Assembly (NCBI GenBank): GCA_023415545.1
Contig: JAEZKJ010000145.1
Coordinates: forward strand, 1-5,595
Reading direction: 5' to 3'
DNA: 5,595 nt
Origin: Bacteroidota bacterium
GTDB lineage: Bacteria > Bacteroidota > Bacteroidia > Bacteroidales > Bacteroidaceae
Under the pieces are notes generated by a model. The model was given only the letters and a program-made list of their open reading frames with translations. It made no database searches and was not told where the DNA came from. Positions 1 to 5,595 of the stretch are shown here, in pieces; positions within the stretch are counted from its first letter, which is position 1, and each line of letters opens with the position of its first letter. Position numbers and translations under genes: made by a program.

Positions 1-60
1 ACTTCCTTGATATATAAAAAATAATTCTTGATAGTACTCTTTTATCTCCTCATTCATCAT
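1..60 (-). CDS. Possible 5' end of a minus-strand gene, cut by the window edge
   Basis: Read on the minus strand from position 60, two consecutive ATG codons open a frame that stays free of stops to the window edge, giving MMNEEIKEYYQELFFIYQGS. The start lies next to the AT-rich gap before the DoxX gene, as expected for a gene divergent from it. The peptide looks like a plausible charged, amphipathic N-terminus with no signal peptide. Only 20 codons are visible, and a stop-free run of that length arises by chance fairly often, so this is tentative. The second ATG (57) is an equally good start. No function can be assigned. A plus-strand gene entering from the left would have to end by position 24, because all three plus frames meet stops by then. 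Confidence 0.5.
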   Translation of the reverse strand, partial: MMNEEIKEYYQELFFIYQGS

Positions 61-100
61 TAAAAGTTAAAAACAATAGTAATATTTAAATTGTTTTTCA

Positions 101-108
101 TATATTTA
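101..108 (+). promoter_or_regulatory. Weak candidate -7 box for the DoxX gene
   Basis: TATATTTA matches the Bacteroidetes -7 consensus TAnnTTTG at all fixed positions except the last (A instead of G). It lies 24 bp before the ATG at 133, so transcription would start about 15-20 bases upstream of the gene. No TTTG element is present at the expected distance upstream. In such AT-rich DNA a one-mismatch hit is weak evidence. The rest of the 61-132 gap shows nothing else convincing; a minus-strand one-mismatch hit (TACTATTG, 74-81) could serve the divergent partial gene but lies very close to its start. Confidence 0.22.
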
Positions 109-132
109 GAAAATAACAAAAACTAAAGAATT

Positions 133-567
133 ATGAATACACTCTACAAATTCCTTTTCCCTGGTGAAGAGCGTCCTCAAACCGTATCATTAGCTATATT
201 AGCTATGCGATTGATTTTCGGTATTCTGATTATGAACCATGGTTATATGAAAATAGCCAATTTTGGTGCTTTAGAGCAAGCATTTCCTGATCCTCTTGGT
301 GTAGGTTCTCAACTATCTCTGCTTCTTGCAATTTTTGCTGAATTTTTATGTGGACTAGCTTTCACAATAGGTTTACTATACAGAATTGTACTTATTCCAT
401 TAATATTTACAATGCTAGTAATTCTACTTGTTGTTCATGCCAGCGACCCATTATCAGCAAAAGAACTTGCTTTACTTTATCTAGCTATTTTCTGCATATC
501 ATATATTATGGGTCCAGGTAGATTCGCTGTCGACCAGTTAATACGAAATATGCTATTTAAGAAGTAA
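133..567 (+). CDS. DoxX-family integral membrane protein
   Basis: This gene encodes a 144-residue protein with four predicted membrane helices at about residues 18-37, 61-82, 84-102 and 111-127, the size and topology of the DoxX family. Family-like features are the first helix with R26, G30 and the HG..K pattern at 36-40, the AEFLCGL segment around E70 followed by R84, and a C-terminal GPGRFAVD motif (127-134). DoxX proteins are small inner-membrane proteins; some are linked to quinone-dependent oxidation or redox stress, but most, including this one, have no proven role. The ATG at 133 is preceded by A-rich sequence (ACTAAAGAATT) rather than a Shine-Dalgarno site, normal for Bacteroidetes. 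Its last 15 bp overlap the end of the convergent SGNH hydrolase gene. It stands alone on its strand here, so the neighbours do not reveal its function. The family call is confident; the biochemical role is unknown. Confidence 0.85.
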   Translation: MNTLYKFLFPGEERPQTVSLAILAMRLIFGILIMNHGYMKIANFGALEQAFPDPLGVGSQLSLLLAIFAEFLCGLAFTIGLLYRIVLIPLIFTMLVILLVVHASDPLSAKELALLYLAIFCISYIMGPGRFAVDQLIRNMLFKK

Positions 568-1239
568 AGCATCTTTCAACTTCAATGAAATTTGCTCCAT
601 TCCTTTAACTGATGGATGTCCACTTTTCTTATCTATACTCTTCAACTCTATAATAGGAATGCTGTAATAGTTACAAATTTCTTTTATAGAGTTGTTGATT
701 TCTTCTTTTAACCCATCGTTCAACATATAATATATAGTTACATTTGGATAATAATCTATCATATTTGAAAGCAAATAAGATAGAGCAGGTCTAAAACTAT
801 ATAAATCATCCTTTGACCAATCAGAATATTTATACTCTCCTATTGGAGCATTCGCCCAAGAGTCATTAGTAGCACCAAAAATAAAAATAATGTCAGGACA
901 TCCTAACTTCTTCATTCTTGTAATAAACGATCTATCACTATAATCATCACCATTGTACCCCGTATTACATATTGTAGAACCGGAATATGAATCATTTATA
1001 AAGAGTTTAAAGTTATTCTCTTTTATAAACTTATGCCACCATGTTTGTGTCACCTTATCAACATCTGTCTTTGTCGTATCAGGTTTGCTCCAATACCATA
1101 TACTATTTCCCTGAGGAATATAACCCTCAAAAGTAGAGTAAGAATCGCCAAGAATAGATATTGACTTTAAACCCTGTGAAAAAATTGTCTGCAATGAAAA
1201 TATGCAGAATAGTAACATTAATAAAAAGCGTGTTTTCAT
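553..1239 (-). CDS. Secreted SGNH/GDSL-family hydrolase (esterase/lipase-like)
   Basis: This gene encodes a 228-residue protein with an N-terminal signal peptide (KTR, then a hydrophobic stretch to about residue 20, likely cleaved near FSQ-G). No lipobox is evident, so it is probably periplasmic or secreted. SGNH blocks are visible: GDSYS at 31-35 with nucleophile S33, SYSGST at 84-89 (block II glycine G87), GATND at 122-126 with N125, and GHPSVKG at 207-213 with H208. The usual Asp three residues before the histidine is replaced by Lys; the nearest Asp is D203, at -5. SGNH enzymes cleave ester bonds, often acetyl groups on glycans, but the substrate here is unknown. The frame extends upstream to an ATG at 1293, but that start would bury the signal peptide and overlap the preceding gene, so 1239 is preferred. 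It begins 13 bp after the murF-alr stop and is probably the last gene of that operon. Confidence 0.85.
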   Translation of the reverse strand: MKTRFLLMLLFCIFSLQTIFSQGLKSISILGDSYSTFEGYIPQGNSIWYWSKPDTTKTDVDKVTQTWWHKFIKENNFKLFINDSYSGSTICNTGYNGDDYSDRSFITRMKKLGCPDIIFIFGATNDSWANAPIGEYKYSDWSKDDLYSFRPALSYLLSNMIDYYPNVTIYYMLNDGLKEEINNSIKEICNYYSIPIIELKSIDKKSGHPSVKGMEQISLKLKDALLLK

Positions 1240-1252
1240 ATTTTTGATGGTT

Positions 1253-3718
1253 TTAATCGTGAAAATATATTCTCTTAACTCTATTTGATACACTTGTTAG
1301 AATTTCATAAGGTATAGTCTCAAGTTTATCTGAAAGAACAGTAACAGGAAGATTATCACCAAAAATTTCAACCTTATCACCCTCTTTACAATTAATATCA
1401 GTAACATCAATCATACATACATCCATACAAATATTACCCACAAATGGAGCCTTTTCACCATTAACCAAGCAATATGCATTCCCATTTCCTAAATATCGAT
1501 CAAGCCCATCAGCATAACCAATAGGTATTGCCGCTATTCTGGAGTCACGTACTAACCTTCCCTTACGACTATAACCTACAGTTTCATCTTTTTGAACATC
1601 ATGTATCTGAAGAATTGTACTCTTAAGGGTAGCTACATTGTGTATTATCTTATTTGTTGATGGGTCTACTCCATATAGGCCTAATCCTAGACGACACATA
1701 TCAAATTGTGCATCCGGATATCTCTCAATACCTGCCGTATTACATATATGTCGCAATATTTTATGTGAGAAAGCATTCTGCAATTCAGTTGAAGCCTCAT
1801 CAAAAATCTCAATCTGTTTTCTTGTAAAAGAATCAAATTGTGCCGAATCACTGCCGACAAGATGAGAAAATACCGAACGTGGAATTACAGCATTTTGAGT
1901 TTGTAAACGTTTTATCAACTCAGGTATATCATTTGGAGTGAAGCCTAAACGATGCATACCTGTATCTAACTTAATGTGTATAGGGAAATTTGTTACACCC
2001 TCTTTTTCAGCAGCCTTTATTAATTCATTGAGAAGATGGAAACTATAAACTTCAGGTTCAAGTTGATAATCAAACATCGTTTTAAAAGCAGTCAATTCAG
2101 GATTCATAACTATAATGGAAGAGGTAATCCCTACTTTCCTTAACTCCGAACCCTCATCAGCTACTGCAACAGCAAGATAATCTACACGATGCTCTTGTAA
2201 TGTTTTTGAAACTTCTAAAGCTCCAGCACCATAAGCCGATGCTTTCACCATACAAACAATTTTTGTCTCGGGTTTAAGTTTACTCCTATAATAATTTAAA
2301 TTATTAACGATAGCATTTAAATTAATCTCTAAAATTGTCTCATGTACTTTAAGTTCAAGTAAATCAGATATTTTTTCAAAATGGAAATTTCTTGAGCCTT
2401 TTATAAGTATGACTTCATTACGCAATGATTGAAGTATATCCGATTCAATTAACTGCTGAGTGTTTTGATAGAAATATTTTTCAATTTCGAATCGTGACGA
2501 TGCTGCTTGGATATCTTCCCCAACGCCTATTATTTTCTCAATGCCACGGCTATGAACAAGTTCAGCTACTTGACGATACAGTAGTTTACTGCTTTGTCCT
2601 GTCTGTAACATGTCCGACAATATAAGTGTACGTTTCTTCCCTTTATTATCCGAGCGTCGTGACATGAAATCAAGAGCTATATCAAGAGAAGCAAGGTCAG
2701 AATTATAGCTATCATTAATAAGTACGCAACTATTTTTTCCCTCTTTAACCTCTAGACGCATGGCTATAGGTTCAAGTTTTTCCATCCTTTCAGCTATAAC
2801 TTCTTGAGGCAACATGAAATATAGAGCAATAGCAGCACAATGAATTGAGTTTTCTATAGATGCATCATCAATAAATGGGATAGTATATTTTCCTGGCATA
2901 CCAATGTATCGATATGATATAGTAGTACTATTTTCTCCCTTATTTATTGATTCTATGAACAGAGGTCGTTCATTATCTTTTGTTGACCAAGCTATTTCTC
3001 GAGCTGTGAATAGTGATTTAAGAACACAACTACTTATAAGTTCATTGTCTCCATTATAAACTATAACATCACAATCTTTAAAAAGAGAAAGTTTTTCCAT
3101 GCATTTCTCTTGTACAGAGAAAAAGTTTTCTTGATGAGCACCACCAATATTTGTCAAAATACCTATGGTTGGTCGAATAATATTATAAAGTTCCTCCATT
3201 TCACCCATCTCGGAGATACCAGCTTCAAAAATACCTAACTCACTCTTTTCATTCATCATCCATACTGATAGAGGAACACCTATTTGTGAATTATAACTTC
3301 TAGGTGAGCGAGTAATGACAAAGTTCTCATTGAGTAGCTGATAAAGCCACTCTTTGACTATAGTTTTACCATTACTTCCGGTTATGCCTATTACAGGAAC
3401 TTGAAAATTTTCTCTATGTTTCTCAGCCAATTTTTGAAGAGCTTTTAAAGGCTCTTTTACAACAAGGAAATTACATTTAGAATAACTTTCAATATTTTCG
3501 GGTAGAGTACTAACAACAAAATTACGTACACCTTTCTCGAATAATTCATCTATATATTTATGACCATCATTACGTTTGGTCTTAAGCGCAAAAAAGAGAG
3601 TTTCTTCAGGGAAACAAACTGAACGGCTGTCTGTAAGGATCCAATCAATATTACTTTCATAACCACCAATCAGTTTAGAATTTATTAGTTTGTTGATGTT
3701 TTCAATTGAGCTTGACAT
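1253..3718 (-). CDS. murF-alr: Bifunctional UDP-MurNAc-tripeptide:D-Ala-D-Ala ligase / alanine racemase
   Basis: This 821-residue cytoplasmic fusion carries two steps of peptidoglycan precursor synthesis: PLP-dependent conversion of L- to D-alanine, and ATP-dependent addition of D-Ala-D-Ala to UDP-MurNAc-tripeptide. The MurF half spans about residues 1-455: a substrate-binding segment with TDSRS (29-33) and NDGHKYI (50-56), the P-loop GITGSNGKT with K118, SYNSQIGVP (141-149), NIGGAH (190-195), NDSYNS (335-340), SDMLQTG (368-374) and KGSRNFHFE (440-448). The racemase half starts at about 459: VKASAYGAG with PLP lysine K492, KLDTGMHRLGF (583-593), FSHL (617-620), RLGLGLYG (676-683), catalytic Tyr Y716 in VGYSRKG, PIGYADG (732-738) and CMDVCMIDVT (764-773). 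Both halves appear complete, with almost no linker. Fusion in this order is typical of Bacteroidetes. Its start overlaps the GSCFA gene by 34 bp, implying co-transcription and possibly translational coupling; the A-rich AGAAATAGAACA precedes the ATG. Confidence 0.96.
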   Translation of the reverse strand: MSSSIENINKLINSKLIGGYESNIDWILTDSRSVCFPEETLFFALKTKRNDGHKYIDELFEKGVRNFVVSTLPENIESYSKCNFLVVKEPLKALQKLAEKHRENFQVPVIGITGSNGKTIVKEWLYQLLNENFVITRSPRSYNSQIGVPLSVWMMNEKSELGIFEAGISEMGEMEELYNIIRPTIGILTNIGGAHQENFFSVQEKCMEKLSLFKDCDVIVYNGDNELISSCVLKSLFTAREIAWSTKDNERPLFIESINKGENSTTISYRYIGMPGKYTIPFIDDASIENSIHCAAIALYFMLPQEVIAERMEKLEPIAMRLEVKEGKNSCVLINDSYNSDLASLDIALDFMSRRSDNKGKKRTLILSDMLQTGQSSKLLYRQVAELVHSRGIEKIIGVGEDIQAASSRFEIEKYFYQNTQQLIESDILQSLRNEVILIKGSRNFHFEKISDLLELKVHETILEINLNAIVNNLNYYRSKLKPETKIVCMVKASAYGAGALEVSKTLQEHRVDYLAVAVADEGSELRKVGITSSIIVMNPELTAFKTMFDYQLEPEVYSFHLLNELIKAAEKEGVTNFPIHIKLDTGMHRLGFTPNDIPELIKRLQTQNAVIPRSVFSHLVGSDSAQFDSFTRKQIEIFDEASTELQNAFSHKILRHICNTAGIERYPDAQFDMCRLGLGLYGVDPSTNKIIHNVATLKSTILQIHDVQKDETVGYSRKGRLVRDSRIAAIPIGYADGLDRYLGNGNAYCLVNGEKAPFVGNICMDVCMIDVTDINCKEGDKVEIFGDNLPVTVLSDKLETIPYEILTSVSNRVKRIYFHD

Positions 3719-4686
3719 TGTTCTATTTCTTTTTTGATTTCAAAATAAGGATACTTTTCTTTTATTGCATTAATCTTTAACACTATTTGCGATAAAAATT
3801 TATGATGTGCCGGTGATGTTGAATCAAAAGGTCTATGATTCAAAGCTTTCTCTATACACTCCCACTCTTTTATAATTTTCGTAGTTTGTGAAGAGAAAAA
3901 TGTTTGCGAAAATTTCATCCATATATACTCTATAGCAAGTGACGATGGATGTACCATATCATCGGCATAGAATCTATAATCACGTAGTTCATCCATCATT
4001 ATTTCGTATGAAGGGAAATAAAATATATTATCTCTCTTTTCACATAGTTTTTCTGCCGCTAGAAGTAAAATTGATTTACTTATTTGGTTACCATGTAACC
4101 CGTCTTTTATATGGCGTATAGGACTTACAGTCAATATTATTTTTAGATTAGGATTTTTTTCTCTCAATCTATCAACCAGTTCTACATATCCATCAACTAT
4201 ATCATTCTCATCAACACGAGCACGTTTAAACATTGAGTCTTTCTGTTTATGACAGTTACCTACAATTATTTTCTCATCCAATTCGGCTAGATAATATACA
4301 TAGGCGCTACCCCAAGTTATTATCATATAGTCTAAGTTATGTAAATTTTCATGAGCAAAGTTTATTCTTTTATTAATATTATCACAGCATTCCTTTGCAT
4401 CAGCAGATGAAAATGAGGAATGATGCATCCAGCTATGCCATAACCTCCCATCAAAAAGAAGATTATTAAGACAATAAGTTTTGTTCTCTTCTATCTCTTT
4501 TAATGCTTTAAGGATAGAGAAAGGATTATAAAGAATACCAAAAGGATTTATATCACATCTAATCTTTTTGGATGAAAGAATTTCTCCCATATTCTGAGCA
4601 AAACATGACCCTAAAACCATAATTTTGTCCGAATGATTAATTTCTGTAACTGTTTTGGGCATTTCAACCCTAGTGATAAGCTCCAT
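3685..4686 (-). CDS. GSCFA-family protein (SGNH-like fold), first gene of the murF-alr operon
   Basis: This gene encodes a 333-residue protein of the GSCFA family. It shows the name-giving motif GSCFA at 26-30 (S27 the likely nucleophile equivalent), then INPFGILYNP (46-55), TWGSAYVY (124-131), TVSPIRH (186-192) and DDMVHPS (242-248). The last motif has the Asp-x-x-His spacing of SGNH hydrolases (D243, H246), so a Ser-His-Asp active site is plausible. No signal peptide or membrane segment is visible, so a cytoplasmic location is inferred. The biochemical function of the family is poorly known. The frame extends to a GTG at 4692, but the ATG at 4686 gives MELITRVEMPK, placing the conserved motif at the usual distance from the N-terminus, and is preferred. 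Its 3' end overlaps murF-alr by 34 bp and it is divergent from dxs, pointing to an envelope or precursor-related role by context only. Confidence 0.88.
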   Translation of the reverse strand: MELITRVEMPKTVTEINHSDKIMVLGSCFAQNMGEILSSKKIRCDINPFGILYNPFSILKALKEIEENKTYCLNNLLFDGRLWHSWMHHSSFSSADAKECCDNINKRINFAHENLHNLDYMIITWGSAYVYYLAELDEKIIVGNCHKQKDSMFKRARVDENDIVDGYVELVDRLREKNPNLKIILTVSPIRHIKDGLHGNQISKSILLLAAEKLCEKRDNIFYFPSYEIMMDELRDYRFYADDMVHPSSLAIEYIWMKFSQTFFSSQTTKIIKEWECIEKALNHRPFDSTSPAHHKFLSQIVLKINAIKEKYPYFEIKKEIEQCQAQLKTSTN

Positions 4687-4715
4687 ATCCACTACGCAAG
4701 ATATAATTTTTAAAA

Positions 4716-4723
4716 CAAAAGTA
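4716..4723 (-). promoter_or_regulatory. Candidate -7 box for the GSCFA / murF-alr / SGNH operon
   Basis: On the minus strand this octamer reads TACTTTTG, an exact match to the Bacteroidetes primary-sigma -7 consensus TAnnTTTG. It lies 29 bp upstream of the ATG at 4686, giving an expected 5' leader of roughly 20 bases. No TTTG is seen 19-21 bp further upstream, so the -33 element is weak or absent. It is the only exact match on this strand in the 4687-4775 gap. The three minus-strand genes downstream are overlapping or 13 bp apart, so this box probably drives all of them. Confidence 0.5.
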
Positions 4724-4732
4724 ATCTATTAC

Positions 4733-4771
4733 ATATTAATATTACTATTTTTGTAAGATATTTATTAATAT
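4733..4771. repeat. Two copies of TATTAATAT in the dxs / GSCFA divergent promoter region
   Basis: The 9-mer TATTAATAT occurs at 4734-4742 and again at 4763-4771, 29 bp centre to centre. The first copy sits within the perfect 10-bp palindrome ATATTAATAT (4733-4742), between the two opposing -7 boxes; the second contains the 8-bp palindrome TATTAATA (4763-4770) and lies just before the dxs start. The positions would suit an operator affecting both directions, but the DNA is so AT-rich that chance is a fair explanation. Confidence 0.3.
4746..4753 (+). promoter_or_regulatory. Candidate -7 box for dxs
   Basis: TATTTTTG is an exact match to the TAnnTTTG consensus on the plus strand and ends 22 bp before the dxs ATG at 4776, giving a leader of about 15 bases. 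As for the opposing box, no clear -33 TTTG is found at the expected spacing (around 4722-4727). It is 22 bp from the minus-strand box, so polymerases bound for the two directions would probably interfere with each other. Confidence 0.5.
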
Positions 4772-4775
4772 AAGA

Positions 4776-5595
4776 ATGAAAGAAAACACTTCATATAGCT
4801 TATTGAATAATATAAACAGCCCAAAAGATTTGAGAGAATTAAAAATCTCCGATCTTCATATTGTATGCGATGAGTTAAGAGACAAGATTATTGATGAACT
4901 TTCGCGTAATCCGGGGCACTTTGGCTCTAGCTTAGGTGTAGTTGAACTTACTGTAGCATTACATTATGTGTTCAATACTCCTTATGATAGACTTGTTTGG
5001 GATGTTGGTCATCAAGCATATGTACACAAAATATTAACAGGCAGAAGAGATCGTTTTTCGACAAATAGGAAACTTAACGGATTATCTCCATTCCCTTCAC
5101 CACGCGAAAGTGAATATGATAGTTTCACTTGCGGACACGCATCAAACTCTATTTCTGCTGCACTTGGTATGGCTGTTGCAGCTAAAATGCATAAAGAAGA
5201 GAATCGTCATGTTGTTGCTATTATTGGCGATGGTTCCATGAGCGGGGGACTTGCTTTTGAAGGGCTAAACAATGTATCATCTTCACCTAATGACCTTCTT
5301 ATTATTCTGAATGACAACAATATGGCGATCGACAGAAGTGTTGGTGGCATGAAACAATATCTCTTGAATTTACAAACCTCATTAGGCTATAATAGAGTTA
5401 GATTTAAGCTCTACAATATGTTCTTAAAATGGGGTATATTAAATGAAGAGAGAAGAAAAAGCATCATTCGATTCAATAATAGTTTGAAATCAATGCTTTA
5501 TCAACAACAGAATATCTTTGAAGGAATGAATATAAGATATTTTGGACCTATTGAAGGACATGATGTTGAGAACTTGACTAAAGTTCTTAACGATA
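4776..5595 (+). CDS. dxs: 1-deoxy-D-xylulose-5-phosphate synthase, N-terminal part (cut by window edge)
   Basis: Dxs condenses pyruvate and glyceraldehyde 3-phosphate, with thiamine diphosphate and Mg2+, to 1-deoxy-D-xylulose 5-phosphate, the first step of the MEP isoprenoid pathway in the cytoplasm. The window holds 273 codons of an enzyme usually around 630 residues. Visible motifs are GHFGSSLG (47-54), WDVGHQAYVHKILTGRRD (75-92), ESEYDSF (111-117), GHASNSISAALGMAVA (120-135), and the thiamine-diphosphate motif from GDGS (151-154) to LNDNNMAID (178-186), with D152 and N181 as the expected Mg2+ ligands. GGMKQYL (190-196) and the later IRYFGPIEGHD segment also fit Dxs. The ATG at 4776 gives a normal N-terminus and follows the -7 box by 22 bp; AAGA precedes it instead of a strong Shine-Dalgarno site. 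The frame is intact to the edge, so truncation is only from the window. It is divergent from the murF-alr operon. Confidence 0.96.
   Translation, partial: MKENTSYSLLNNINSPKDLRELKISDLHIVCDELRDKIIDELSRNPGHFGSSLGVVELTVALHYVFNTPYDRLVWDVGHQAYVHKILTGRRDRFSTNRKLNGLSPFPSPRESEYDSFTCGHASNSISAALGMAVAAKMHKEENRHVVAIIGDGSMSGGLAFEGLNNVSSSPNDLLIILNDNNMAIDRSVGGMKQYLLNLQTSLGYNRVRFKLYNMFLKWGILNEERRKSIIRFNNSLKSMLYQQQNIFEGMNIRYFGPIEGHDVENLTKVLND

Noticed and set aside
561..583. Imperfect hairpin (GAAG..AAAG CAT CTTT..CTTC) at the DoxX/SGNH gene ends, considered as a terminator
   Set aside because: Two 4-bp stems separated by an uneven internal loop, AT-rich, and not followed by a T-run on either strand; too weak to call a terminator.
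1204..1239. Lipoprotein signal in the SGNH hydrolase (Cys at residue 12)
   Set aside because: The Cys falls within the hydrophobic core very close to the N-terminus and lacks a lipobox with small residues before it; a standard signal peptide fits better.
1638..1865. 75-codon plus-strand open frame
   Set aside because: It lies antisense within the conserved racemase half of murF-alr, has no family-like features and no start signals; a shadow of the real gene.
2425..2625. 66-codon plus-strand open frame
   Set aside because: Antisense to the C-terminal part of the MurF domain; protein sequence shows no recognisable motif.
3939..4121. 60-codon plus-strand open frame
   Set aside because: Antisense to the conserved DxxHPS region of the GSCFA gene; no independent support.
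4687..4692. GTG at 4692 as the start of the GSCFA gene
   Set aside because: The ATG two codons downstream (4686) is a better start codon and fits the typical short distance to the GSCFA motif; nothing favours the GTG.

Overview
The window is AT-rich and reads as a chromosomal housekeeping segment from a member of the Bacteroidetes, most likely Bacteroidales. The strongest reason is a single 821-residue reading frame that fuses the MurF ligase to alanine racemase, an arrangement characteristic of that phylum. Supporting signs are a GSCFA-family protein encoded directly upstream of it, the absence of clear Shine-Dalgarno sequences, and TAnnTTTG-type -7 promoter boxes. Genus or species cannot be fixed from the sequence alone.

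Layout. Positions 1-60 probably hold the first 20 codons of a minus-strand gene that leaves the window on the left; this call is tentative. A short AT-rich gap (61-132) leads to a plus-strand DoxX-family membrane protein (133-567). Its stop region overlaps by 15 bp the end of a convergent minus-strand gene for a secreted SGNH/GDSL-type hydrolase (553-1239). That hydrolase is the last gene of a tight minus-strand operon, which in transcription order is GSCFA-family protein (4686-3685), MurF-Alr fusion (3718-1253, overlapping the previous gene by 34 bp), then SGNH hydrolase (1239-553, after a 13-bp gap). An 89-bp divergent intergenic region (4687-4775) carries one exact TAnnTTTG box on each strand and a repeated AT palindrome. 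To its right dxs begins on the plus strand (4776) and runs off the window end with its N-terminal 273 codons present.

How the genes fit together. Alanine racemase makes D-alanine, and MurF joins D-Ala-D-Ala to the UDP-MurNAc-tripeptide, completing the cytoplasmic peptidoglycan precursor. Dxs starts the MEP isoprenoid pathway, which supplies undecaprenyl phosphate, the lipid carrier of that precursor, as well as quinones. The GSCFA protein and the exported SGNH protein both carry SGNH-like active-site motifs and flank the wall-precursor enzyme in one transcription unit. This suggests, without proving it, that one or both act on envelope glycans or their acyl groups. No mobile element, CRISPR array, tRNA or rRNA was seen, and nothing in the window is clearly a new system. 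The most interesting unexplained point is the role of the two SGNH-like proteins bracketing MurF-Alr.
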